A stretch of 64,000 nucleotides of DNA from Crambe crambe (taxonomy: Eukaryota; Porifera; Demospongiae; Poecilosclerida; Crambeidae), in assembly GCA_963924555.1 (NCBI GenBank), contig OZ004582.1, positions 5,394,001 through 5,458,000 on the forward strand, written 5' to 3'. Below, piece by piece: positions 1 to 13,630 of this stretch; within the stretch, counting starts at the first letter, position 1, and every line of letters starts with the position of its first letter. A model generated the notes under the pieces. The model was not told the DNA's origin, ran no database searches, and saw nothing but the letters and a program-made list of their open reading frames with translations. The position numbers and the translations under genes are program-made.

Positions 1-70
1 AATGAAGGCAAGGAACTATGTCTTCAAGGGTTTAGGAAAAAGTAATACCTAGCAACATTTTTTTCCCCAG

Positions 71-2593
<2,523 letters not shown>

Positions 2594-4192
2594 AGAATTG
2601 ATTTCTTTTTCTTTTTTTTCTTTTTTTAATCACTGAGTGACACTCCTTATTCAAATTGCAGACTATACTTATTCTCTTCACTCACCTGTCTCCATTGTAT
2701 GGATCCTTATTGTCCATAAGTTCCAACCTTAATGCTCTCAGTCCCTGTCATCAGTGCAATAATGATACAGAGATACCTTTTGTATCAGACCACCCTGTTA
2801 AGGTTACAATAAGAATAATTCATGGGTTAATGAGGCAGATAGTAACACAGACTATTTGAGATGCTATAGTTGAAAACTATAGTCTATTTTACAACTGAGG
2901 GCAAACCAGACGGTCCTGGCATTGAGTAAATACAGTAGTCCTAGTTTGTGTAAACAGACCACATAACGCATTTTAATGTTTTTCCATGTAGCTAGCGACT
3001 TGAGACAGAAACCTTGTGCTATGACACCACAAATACCATACCTTCATGCATCAAGCATCAATTAAAATTCCACTGAGACAAGGTTTCATCTTTGAAGTAC
3101 AGACAGATTTCATCTTTCAAGGTTAAATTCAATTAATAAAAATTATGTTATAGATATTGGTATAGCTATACTACTTTTAATAATTACATAGCTACAAAAG
3201 ATAAGATCCTGTTTCCTCAAGGATCAAGTTTCAATCATCAACATGTATATTGGTTTCTTTCTCAAGAATCCGTGACAACATTAGCTAAATAGCTAGTGTA
3301 CATCATAAATAGATGTACTGTGTTCATTAATAGAGTGAGCATCTTCACAGAAATCCAGGCAGTGTATATAGCTATTATATATCGTTGCACATTCACCTAG
3401 TCACTATTGCTATCAATGGATAGCAACAATCTCAGTTAGTTTATTAATATTTTGTCCTGCCATATATGGCTATGAAATAATAACTAGTAGTAAATAATGA
3501 GAGTCTGCTTCTTCCATCATAATTATGCTTCAAAAGAGAGGGGACCACAGAACTGGTGCCATGTGTTGCATCTTGTATTAGTAGCTAGCTATATGTATAG
3601 TTTCTCGGGCTTGGGAGGCTTTGGACAGTTTCGACTTTAAATGATGCCAGGTAGCTAGTTAGACCTTCTCATCACTGTCACACCATTAGCACTAACACAT
3701 CATAACACCAAAGAACTAGCTACCTTTAACAGTGATGGAGCCTTCGAAATTGAAGTGATCAGGTCAGGTGGTCTGGGGGTATGCCCCCCAGAAAAATTTT
3801 GATTCTTAGGGCCTCTTAGATCGAATCTGGTGCATTCTGGGGGAGATTTTTCATTTGCTGTATACAAGGCCAAAGTTCATGACTAAAAAGTGGTCAGGTA
3901 AATACCCCCATAGTGATACCTGACCTAAGACTCCACCTCTGCCTTAAGGTTGGTGAATGAGAAATTAGATAGCTAACATAATTATGGGTGGTTGCAACAA
4001 TACATTTGTTACTGTTATTGATTTTTTGAAGAAAAAAGTTAGTGAATGATCACCATAGCTTATAGCTAGAGTGTATAGCTAGCTACACAAAAAGAGAATC
4101 ACCCAATTAATGCTTTTCATAACAAGTCGGCTATACAAGAGTTTGTTCAAAGGAAGGTTGTTTTGATTTTTGAAGTTTATTATGATGTGTAT
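2594..4192. other. Intergenic spacer between two convergent genes
   Basis: AT-rich spacer between the IGHMBP2 stop and the 3' end of the receptor gene on the other strand. It holds the TIR element at 2999-3266 and no coding region I can support. Confidence 0.7.
2999..3266. mobile_element. MITE of family A (CTTGAGACAGAAACC termini)
   Basis: A 268-bp non-coding element. The left end CTTGAGACAGAAACC is the inverted copy of the right end GGTTTCTTTCTCAAG with one mismatch. The interior carries subterminal blocks (CCATACCTTCAT, GGTTTCATCTTTGAAG, CCTCAAGGATCAAGTTTCAA). The same order occurs at 24900-25190 and 32543-32811, so this is a dispersed family of small TIR elements. Confidence 0.75.
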
Positions 4193-7100
4193 TCATAGTT
4201 CCTGCATGAAAGAGGAAAAGTTAACATGCATGACCATGGCTACTGAGAGGGGGGTGAGGGGGTGGTGGGAGAGGGGACAATCATTCTTACTGGTTTCATC
4301 TGTCTGGATTGCAGAAGCTATTTTCTTCTGGTCAATTTTACGCAGGGCAGTGATCAGAGATGCCCAAGAGGCAGTCTTAAACACGTTATCAGCCCCTATG
4401 AGCCAAGCATGCACCATCTCTTCAGGTAAGTCCTTCATCTTTTTGACGTTAGAGTAATGCAATCCAAGAGCAGTACCCAATTTTATGAGGTCCTCATTTG
4501 TTAAATGTTTGAGCCTTTGACTGACTTTAAAATGATCATCTGTAGATAAAGGCTTTTGTAGTTCAGGTGCAGGTTGTTGAAGTTCATCAAGAGCTAGAAT
4601 AATATGAAAATAGCAATATTTGTTGGAACTATAATACATTAAAAATAATAAGGAGACTGAGCGGTGTATACTAACAATGACAATCATATATAAGCTTCAA
4701 GTTATTGTACGGAGCTAAGAAATTGCCTCATTAGATCAACCAATTTGTGATCATGATAGATATTGAAGCTTGCTAATTAAGATTTCAATCCTAAGGAGTT
4801 TGGTTCCAGCCTTTACTCTTCTTAGTGGATGAAGAATGTTAGCTGCTATTAACTGTTTGCACTTACAAGGGGAAGGAACATCTTGGGGTGTGGTAGGAGG
4901 TGTATCGAACGGGATAATCTGATTATTAGGATGAGAGTAGGCATTTCTTGATGATTGTACCAATTTAGTAATGGATGTGATTAGATTTTCAATATTTGGA
5001 ATAATCACAGAAGGAGTTGCTTTCTCTATATCTATAGTGGAAGGATAATTATGATCAGTACAATTTGACACTGTATTGCTGACATAATACCTGAACAGTT
5101 TGATGAATATACCATTTTTAGTTGTGTAACGAGAAAATTAATGCCCTGCATGTACATCTCCATGTCAAATGTTTCCTACATAACATGAAGAACATAATGC
5201 TTTGTATGTACGTAGCTGTAGACATTCATTTTGAATACAAAATGAAACAAAAGGAGCAAGACCAAGCATAACTACATAGTTAAAAGGCTCCATGCAGCCT
5301 AAATATAGCTAAGTGCATTTTGGCCAGTACTTTAGCTTCTTATGGCAATTCTTTTATCAACCATAATTAGATTAGACCATGCACTCGTGCACTCTTTTGG
5401 ATACCATACTACAGCTAGCTGTCATGATACATCAGTTATGTCTCGGCTCCAGCTAGCTATTAATAGAGTACTATTATGATTAGCTACAGCCTTACTCTGA
5501 ATTGTTGATGCACTTCCTTAGCTCTATTCAACAGTGTAGGAATCATTGCTTCCACTCCTGCCAAAATTTGGGCACTTGCAGAAGAAGATCTTTTATCACT
5601 GTGCCATGCAGATAATATTACCATTAGCTCTACAGTACTATACATCAAAAGGCTATTTAGCTAGCTAACTATAATAAAGTTATGTAGCTACGTATAATTT
5701 TTGTTGTTCGTGGTCTTATACAACTATGAAAATACTTAATTTCATATAGCTACATGACATTACTGTATGGAAATTGTTAAGGGTGGTCAGACATACCACC
5801 CACACATGGTTGCTATGGAAGCCAATCTCCAAAGCTACTAATGCTAAGGACTTGAAACTCCATATGACTAAGACACACTATAACACTACCACACATACAA
5901 AATATGAAGGAGAAAGGACAATTCTTACCCAAGATACGAAGCTTCATCACTCTCAAAGTATAAAAAACTATTTCTCACCAAATACTTGAGTTCAGTGGCT
6001 GATTTTTGGTCAGCCATTTCTTATTACTATCCTTTACAAATCTACGTGAGCTTTTGTTGATATCTTTTAATTTATTCCCATGGCAACATTAATAGTGACT
6101 ACATGGCTTGCTAAATGAAGTTCTAGAATAGGTATCGATAAATCCAAATGTAAATTTGTTCACCTACTCAGATAATAGCTGTATGCAAATTTTAGGCCCA
6201 GTGCTATACTTCATTCCAGAGAAACAATGCATTTCATATAGTCCCATTGAAACTCTATGTATCACACTGGAAATTTATGGTTAGTAATTACATTCTTTTG
6301 TGACCACATGGTTACTATGTCTGACCACCCTTAACATGTCCAAATCATGCATAGCTACGTAAAAGTATAAGCTACAAAAAATAATACTAACCATAAACAT
6401 TTTTCTAATGACTCCACTTCTTCAAGTAATTTTTGGGCTGTACACAAAATAGTAGCATCACTTGGAATTTGTTGATTGATTTTAATTTCCAATTCTAATA
6501 ATTTTATAGCATTCTGAAAATCAAGATAAGAAATCTTATAGCATAATAATCATAATGGTGATGATACGTACCTTGATAGGACCAGTGTTGACTCCAAATG
6601 ATGAGCTATTATTTCGGAAGAATTCTAATACAGATATAATTATATATCACAATGTTTTTTACGCTGATGTAGAGTAGCCAGTGTTATAGCTACTTTAGCT
6701 ACCTGGAAATAATATGAAGGCACCACAGTCTAGTCCTTTCACTTGCAGTTTCAGATTTTCTGTAGTAGCAGCATGCACTTTCATCTTGATACTGGAAGGA
6801 CAGGGTAGTCTCAACAGCTCTTGAACATTTTGTGGATTATAACTTTGTTGACGTTCAATCTCAGTTCGTTTTATCTAAAATTTAATGTATTAATATTATT
6901 TCATAGCTAAATATGGGGACTTAGCTATAATATAAAAACCAGCTAAATATTGCGTCATAGCTAATCATAGTTATTCACTTTGGATATTAAATTATTTTAC
7001 CAAGGCTGGATCTGTAAAGAAACAAATTTCCCAATTCTGGTTGTGCACAGGTTCTACCATGACCTCATCAGAATTGATAGTTGCACAATTGTGTTCGGCA

Positions 7101-9089
7101 TACAACTTCACTTCTCCATGCTTCTTTTTGACTGCATCATCACAGTACTGTTTGATAGTAGTAGAGTTAGCTACAACTATGTAACAATAATAGCTAATCA
7201 TTAAGCTACCTGCTGATAGTATTGACAGGATGGGACAACACATAGAAAGGCATGATTGACTGCATTATGATACAATCTTACTGAGTAGATGCTTTTTCCT
7301 GTAAGAGCAAGAATTGATACAGCTAATAAGCATTACATAGCTAATGTTAGGGGTAATAATCATATCAATAACAATAGCTAATAGCTATTTGGCATTAATT
7401 TTATCACCATGCATGCATGCACATTGCCTATAATAGTTAAATATGTACCTTCATCTGAGGCAGTGGAATCTGGAGTATTGGCATACTGCTTGGCAACTTC
7501 ACTGTTGTGGGTGTAGCGAGGGGAAGTGGGTGATTCATTGTTGGATGTTGCAGAGGTGTTAAAGTTTATCGGACTGCATGCCATGCTAAAGTTTTGGTGG
7601 ATGCTCTCATACATTGGCCCATCATAAATAGGGTTGGCTACCATGGTCCTTACTGAAGCACAACCAACATTGTGCCCATTCTTATCTGGTAAATAATAAT
7701 TTAAATGTAATAATATGCAACAACAGTCTTACTTTGGGATTTTTTTAATATGATAAATGAACCTATACAGGTAATGATAACAAGCATGAGAGTCCCTGTT
7801 AGTCCACCAAGCACTGCCACAACAACGAACAGTTGATCTATTAATTTTTATAAATTCAAAATCAGATGCTAATATTTACCTCTGCTTTTTCTGACTTTCT
7901 GTACCTCAAACTGATCTAGACCTCTTGTTTGCACTAATACTGAGTTGGATAATGATAAATAAGAATGCATGTAGCTAACTGCAATTAATTTACCTATACT
8001 TTCATTGCCATTGCTACAAGTTGTGTTCATATTATTGAGCTTCACTAAGTAATAGGAAACAAACATCATGATGTTATCATGATCCCAAGAGTTTTCTAGC
8101 TAGCAGTCCAATAGAGAAAAGAAAACCATTAATTTACCTATACTTTCATTGCCATTGCTACAAGTTGTGATCATATAGAGCTGCAGGTGTGTATCTAAGT
8201 AATAGGAAAACAAACATCATGATGTTATCATAATCCCAACCAGAATTTTCTTTAATTGTTATGATAGCTAGCAATCCAATAGAGAAAGAAAACTACCAAT
8301 CATCAATTTTTCTGATAGATTCCTTCCTTCGGGCATAGATGTCATAGCCTCGATTTGGATCCAATAGGTTAGGTTCCATTCTAATAGTTCTTCAGAGATA
8401 TCTTCCTCCACTTGTTCTTTTCCTATGTACATTGTGGGACCCTGGGAAGCAATGGTTTTCTCATCTCTGTCCATTATCAACACGGTATAATTAACAGACT
8501 GGTCCACACACTGCTCTGGCACCTGCATGCATGCATGCACTAAATTAATAATGTAGTCGATCATGCAAGTAAGTTAGCAAGGTACTTCAAATATAACTCT
8601 TGCAAACCAGTCTCCATCCAAGTCTGAATAAATTTTAGTTTGTCTAATTTGTGTAATAGCAGAAGGAAGAGCTGCATGATACAATCATAATCATCGTCAT
8701 CATAATTGTTAACTTGGTAGCATGCATAATACCTAAGCATGAAACGACAAATAAATGAGCTGTTCTTCTCTGATAACCCCCAGGAATGCTACAGACACAC
8801 ACAACAGAGGTATTATTCTCATAAACTTCTGCAGATATATTAGCTATTAAATTGGCAGAAGTGGATGAGGAAGCAGAACCAAATGGTATATTATTTATCA
8901 GCCAGTAGGTTTGACGACATGATTGAGTCCGACAATGAAATGAGGCATTTTTTCCAGGAGGTACATTTTGATTTTCTGGTCTTTCAAGAAAATGCACTAT
9001 TAAGAGTGATGGCATTTAATAATCATAGCTAGCTACATTATCAACTTACTCTGTCCCATTGCTAGAGAAAAGAGTAGTAAAATTATCAT
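4193..9089 (-). CDS. UNC5-like receptor: signal peptide, Ig-like, FN3-like, TM, UPA, death domain
   Basis: Exons in transcript order: 9089-9050 (signal peptide MIILLLFSLAMGQ), 8996-8733 (Ig-like: GKNASFHC, YWLINN, VVCVC), about 8672-8586 and 8521-8296 (FN3-like), two small repeated exons near 8190 and 8040, about 7933-7879, 7837-7733 (TM helix ending IILKKSQ), 7685-7449 (tail with NPIYDGPMY), 7298-7210 and 7147-7001 (UPA domain), 6874-6703, 6624-6572, 6514-6392, 5598-5496, 5091-4867, and 4593-4193 (death domain, LGTALGLHYSNVKKMKD). Intron phases agree at the junctions I checked. SP-Ig-TM-UPA-death recalls the netrin receptor UNC5, which in other animals has ZU5 before UPA. No ZU5 exon is visible here. 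The cytoplasmic exons from UPA onward are close copies of those at 16545-18975. The inferred role is a membrane receptor signalling through a death domain; ligand unknown. Confidence 0.8.
5781..6330. mobile_element. TIR element with TTAA target duplication, in an intron
   Basis: The left end GGGTGGTCAGACATA (5781) is matched by the inverted right end TATGTCTGACCACCC (to 6330). Both are flanked directly by TTAA. TTAA duplication is typical of piggyBac and Kolobok elements. About 550 bp, no transposase visible, so a non-autonomous copy. The matching intron of the paralogue (about 17839-18093) lacks it. Confidence 0.8.
7988..8295 (-). repeat. Tandem duplication containing a small exon of the receptor gene
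   Basis: Two adjacent copies (about 7988-8128 and 8130-8295) share the blocks CTATACTTTCATTGCCATTG, AAACAAACATCATGATGTTA and CCAATAGAGAAA. On the minus strand each carries the same short exon (TCSNGNESI followed by a GT donor). This looks like recent exon duplication in the juxtamembrane stalk. Confidence 0.75.
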
Positions 9090-9124
9090 CTTGACTTTAT
9101 TTTTAAGCACTGAGATCTACGTAT

Positions 9125-9296
9125 ATATGGGGAGTTAGCTATAATATAAAACCAGCTAGATATTGCTAATTATAGTTACTCACTTTGGATGTTAAACTTA
9201 TGATTATAAATATTTTACCAAGGCTGGATCTGTAAGGAAACAAATTTCCCAATTCTGGTTGTGCACAGGTTCTACCATGACCTCATCAGATGCTAG
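9125..9296 (-). pseudogene. Orphan UPA-exon fragment
   Basis: Nearly identical to about 18590-18750, which is an intron plus the 3' half of the second UPA exon (HNQNWEI...FTDPAL side). It sits between the receptor start and the kelch pseudogene with no neighbouring UPA exons. It ends abruptly at the codons for SDEV. This is a breakpoint relic of the segmental duplication, not a functional exon. Confidence 0.8.
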
Positions 9297-10261
9297 CTAA
9301 GTAATAAAATTTATATGCAATAATATAATATGTTCTCTATGCAAAAACAAGTAGCTATCCCAATTCATTTCATCCATCCTATTTCAGTTGCATTGAGATT
9401 CCAATATCCTCCCACCACCATCAGTTCATTGGTGGGGAGGACTGCAGCTAGAACATTGTATCGTGGGGTGGGCATCTCTGATAAGACATTCCAGGAGTTA
9501 GTGTCTCTATTATAGCGCTGAACGGCTCCTGATGGTTCATCACCACATTTTCCTCCTATAACAAGCACATGTCCTCCAAGTGTAGCTAGTGTGGAGTCTT
9601 CATTGATGTTTGCTAGTCTATTCCACACAGAGTCAACATTCCTGCTAGTGATGGATGTGGACTTGTCAGATGACTGCAGTAGACTTTCCACCGAACAAGA
9701 ATAGACAATTCCATCATCTGAAGAAATGTACAAGGATCCATTGCATAGAATCTCTCTGGAAAATATAATACTTCAGGTGTGCTACTAGCAGTCCACTACT
9801 GGAAGTTCTCTGTATTCAGTACTTCAACTTTAGAGAGAAAATTTTGATCAGTGCTTTGTCCTCCGGCCACCACTAGGTGGGTGGTGGTGGTGATAGAGGC
9901 TGGAGATGATCGCTTTGTTGGCATTGGTGGGAGCGATTCTTTCCAATTCTTACTTTTTGTAATGCTGAGGAGCATATTGGTATGTTCATTCTTAGTCCTT
10001 CCTCCAATAGTTGTTAATTCGTCATTGATGACTGCTAAACTAAAAAATGAATATGGCGAGTGTTGTAGTTTGTTCCACTTCTCTTCTGATGGTTTGTAGG
10101 AATAAATATTATTCTCACTAGAGAAGTATGCAGTGTTCAAATGGACCACAGCTGCTCCCCATTTCGATATCATATTCTTTGGTGCTGGTTTTTGTTGCCT
10201 CCATTTCATTGTCACTGAATGACTTGCTACTCTATCTGGTTGATCAGCCTACATTCAATTC

Positions 10262-11938
10262 AAAGTAATAATAATTAGGATGCATAATGCATGTACTTGT
10301 TGCAAACATAGCTGCATTCAAATAACCCATAATAATAATTATGAATATATTTGTGACCACACCCACTGGCTTCGAGGATGCATTCCAATAATGAATGAAT
10401 ATTGTTATATTTGTGACCCCATCCACTTGCCAGTACTAAGTACCTTTGTAATATTGTTATACATTAGTATAGGTTCTTAAGTGCTCCTTTGAATTCTTTA
10501 ACATAATTATAATATTATCAGAATTTTTGTTAAAGAAACAGGCTAGCTGAAACTAATACTTAATCACGACAAACTCATGATCATAACTAGCTATTACTAA
10601 AAGGGGTAAAATAGCTAGCTATCATATTCCTACACCAGATTTTCTTGCATGGATGGCCCAGTAGCTAGCTACTCTACTTTTCCAAAAGTTCAAGCTAGAG
10701 ATGAGGGAAGGATGGTGATGCACTGTCATAGCCGATCTTCTTGTCATTGAGAACTTTACGTACTCTTTCTCTCCAAGATAAACAATGGAATTATGCTCGA
10801 GATTCCCAATAATATATTACTAAAATCAAGTCATAACAGAGGCTAGTACGTATAGCTATAGAATCAGGCTATTGGATTCTCATGCTAGGTATCTTAATGC
10901 TCTCAGTTCTGAGGAAGTCAAGTTGATGTGTCATCATGCAAAATGTAGTAATTAATATTGCAATATTTACCCTTATAGAACCTGGATTCTCCAGTACAAT
11001 ACAGCACATGCATAGTAAAATTCCATAGTCTGTAAAATAGAGTCCCGGAACCTTTCTGTTCCGTTCCGTTCCATAGAAAAGTGAGGTCCTCAGTTTATAC
11101 AGCAATTCCAGCACATTGCATAGTTATGCATATTGCTGGAGGAGTAGCTACCTATAAGCCTTGAAGAGCTAGCTGGTAACTGTCTGGAATCTTAAAATTG
11201 TAAAAGCACATTGCGCAGTAAATGATTAACAGAGCATGCATAACAACTATAATGGGGTGAAGCTATTAATTTTGTTGACCACCTTACAGAAGTTTGATAA
11301 TCAGGTGATTATTTAGTAGCTATACATTAACTATTAATTCACACACATCAGACATACATTATTGGTATTCCTGTGTGTATTATGTAGGTTATTGCACGAA
11401 GTTGAGGAGTTTCAGGAACCTGAGAGCTGTTGCTATTATGGTGACTGAGGGCAAAGCCCGAGGTCATTAACAATTCAAGTATACAGTTTTGATATCACTA
11501 GCTATCTGTTAGTAGCTACAGTTTAAATCAATGCAAAATATATAATAATTGCAAACCACGAGAAACCCAATGAAAGTTTGACACTAAATGAGCCCTTCAG
11601 AATCACAAGCATTAGCTTATGGAGCCCAGGCTGGTATTGGTCTACTGACTACTGGTGATTAATAGAAGTGAAGTTAACCAGTGGCAGATCTAGAAAGTCT
11701 AAAAGAGAGTTCAAATTGTATCCATGCACTAGCACGGAAATTTTTTTTAGCTTAGCCATGCCCACTTTACCTAACCACACCCTTTTGGTTAAACCATGCC
11801 CACTGGCTGCTATACATGAGACATTGGTGCTTTATCTTGGTCACATGCATGCTGTTAGTTTTCTTTACCCACTAAGTAGCTGTATAATAGCCCATGGCCT
11901 GGAGAAGTAGCTACTGGTTACTGAAGTATTATCTCGGA
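10262..11938. other. Intron of the kinase-kelch pseudogene
   Basis: About 1.7 kb between the kelch and kinase exons. AT-rich with scattered TAGCTA motifs; no gene or clear repeat recognised. Confidence 0.6.
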
Positions 11939-12765
11939 TTATCTGTAGTGACATACTATAGTACTCACAGGTACATCCTGATACATGTCATCTTGCTGCT
12001 CATTGCTCTGATCCACACACTGTGTGTACCTTGCTCCTGTCTTCAGTAAAGCTAGTTGTTCACAGAGTTGGTTTGCTGATGGACGTTCTCTCTCCAAGTC
12101 TTTGATGCAATGAAGAGCAATTGGAAGAAGGGGGTGATCAGGCTCAATCAAATCAATATCTTTCTTACGACGATCAATTTCAGGAATTTGTATAAGCACA
12201 TGTTCAGTATTGCGAGTATCAGACTTGTGCGCATCTCCAGGATTGGGGAAGTTCCTGGTAATCACCTGAATGGTGAGTACTCCATGGGAGAAACAATCCA
12301 GTTTATCGGAGTAGCTAGGTGGCGTTAATAAAGCCTCTGGAGGCATGTATGCCAAGGTTCCTGGACACTGGGTAAGAGGGGTCATTTGAGGGTTCATGTC
12401 CACAAGCTTAGACATCCCAAAGTCGGTCACCTTTGCTCTGCTGCCTGCACCAATCAGCAGCACATTGTTTGTGGAGAGATCTCTGTGGATTATGCCTTTT
12501 GAGTGAAGGTAAGCTAGGGCAAGTGCTACGTCATGGCAGATGCTGACTTGAGTATGATATTGAATAGTCTCGCGTAGCCAGACCCAATTCTTTCCTTTTT
12601 CTTGGGGGCGGGGGAAAGAAAGGGTCTGGTCAACTCCCGTAGAGCGTTTTGTTCTGAGTGCACCCAAATTCCGGTGCGCGCTAATTGACCACCACTTAGT
12701 TAGCGGTAAGGCGATAACCGCCGTGGTTACTATGAATCTCATTAAAGTCTGTTTTGCATTTTATC

Positions 12766-13245
12766 ATGGCTGATCCTTCTGTTGCTCCTGATGTTCCTTC
12801 AGTTACACTGACACAGGCCTTAGAAGATACCATTTCTGCATGCATTGAAGCTGAAGCAAAAAGAAGCCATTGGGCATTAGTGTCTTGTAAAGATACTTTT
12901 GTATCTCTGCCAACCGGGTATGGTAAATCTATTATATATTATATTATATATGGAGTCCTACCTATTCTCTTCGATAAGCTGAACGGTAAGAACAATTTCC
13001 ATACACACTTATAGCTAGCTGTCCCCTTCAATTTATGTGCTACTATAGGCAGTATTGTCGTGTGCATCAGTCCTCTGATAGCTATAATGATCGATCAAAA
13101 GGCCAAGTTTTCCCCAAAAGGAATTGTTACAGACTTCATTGGTGAAGCCCAAGATGACCCTGAAACAATTAGAAATGTGTTGCAAGGGAAGCAGCTTCTG
13201 TTCGTTAACCCAGAGTCTCTCCTAAGAAATCGTAGCTCCTTGTAG
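12766..13245 (+). CDS. Truncated RecQ-like SF2 helicase inside the transposon
   Basis: Two exons, 12766 to about 12985 (donor GGTAAGAAC) and from about 13049 to 13245. The start MADPSVAPDV lies 17 bp inside the left TIR boundary. Visible motifs are Walker A/motif I PTGYGKS followed by IIYY (RecQ: PTGGGKSLCYQ), motif Ia-like CISPLIAIMIDQ, and FVNPESLL matching the segment just before the DEAH box. The frame then stops (LLRNRSSL), so motifs II-VI are missing. As encoded it could bind nucleotide at most and is not a complete helicase. It is either a decayed autonomous-element gene or a truncated passenger. Confidence 0.75.
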
Positions 13246-13371
13246 CTAGCTCCTTTGTGCAACTCTTTTGATGGTTCTTTTCCTCCAAGGTGTATTCTTT
13301 TGTCCTGAATGGTAGTCAATATTTACCTGTTAAAGTAAATAGTCAGTGTGATGCACAAGAATAACAATAAG

Positions 13372-13630
13372 ACTTACATGAACAGGAAGAGAATGTTTAT
13401 TAGTGCTCTTATTAGTGCTCTCTGATTCCACTGGTTGTTGCGATACAGTTCTTTTAGCATTAGCTTGGGATAGCCACTTTCTTTTGGCTTTTAGTTTACT
13501 ACTCAGAATGAGACATTGCATCTTTGTTGCTTCTAGCATCACAGTCTGCAGTTTCCACAAACCCATTAAGACCAACTTGTTAAACAGCACATTCAGCTCA
13601 GCCTTAAAGCTGCAAGGATTAGTTAGTTAG
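13372..13630 (-). other. Possible minus-strand exon inside the transposon
   Basis: Open frame between an acceptor-like TTGCAG near 13610 and a donor-like CATGTAAGTC near 13375. It encodes a basic, helical-looking peptide (LKAKRKWLSQANAKRTVSQQ). I do not recognise a domain. It converges on the helicase gene and could be a remnant of the element's second gene. Confidence 0.35.

Noticed and set aside
7210-7298. Apparent in-frame TAA in the UPA exon (ACT CAG TAA) of the receptor gene and of its paralogue at 18887-18975
   Set aside because: The upstream exon ends in phase 1 (GAA G|GT). In the correct frame the exon reads SIYSVRLYHNAVNHAFLC and joins YCDDAV in phase, so there is no stop.
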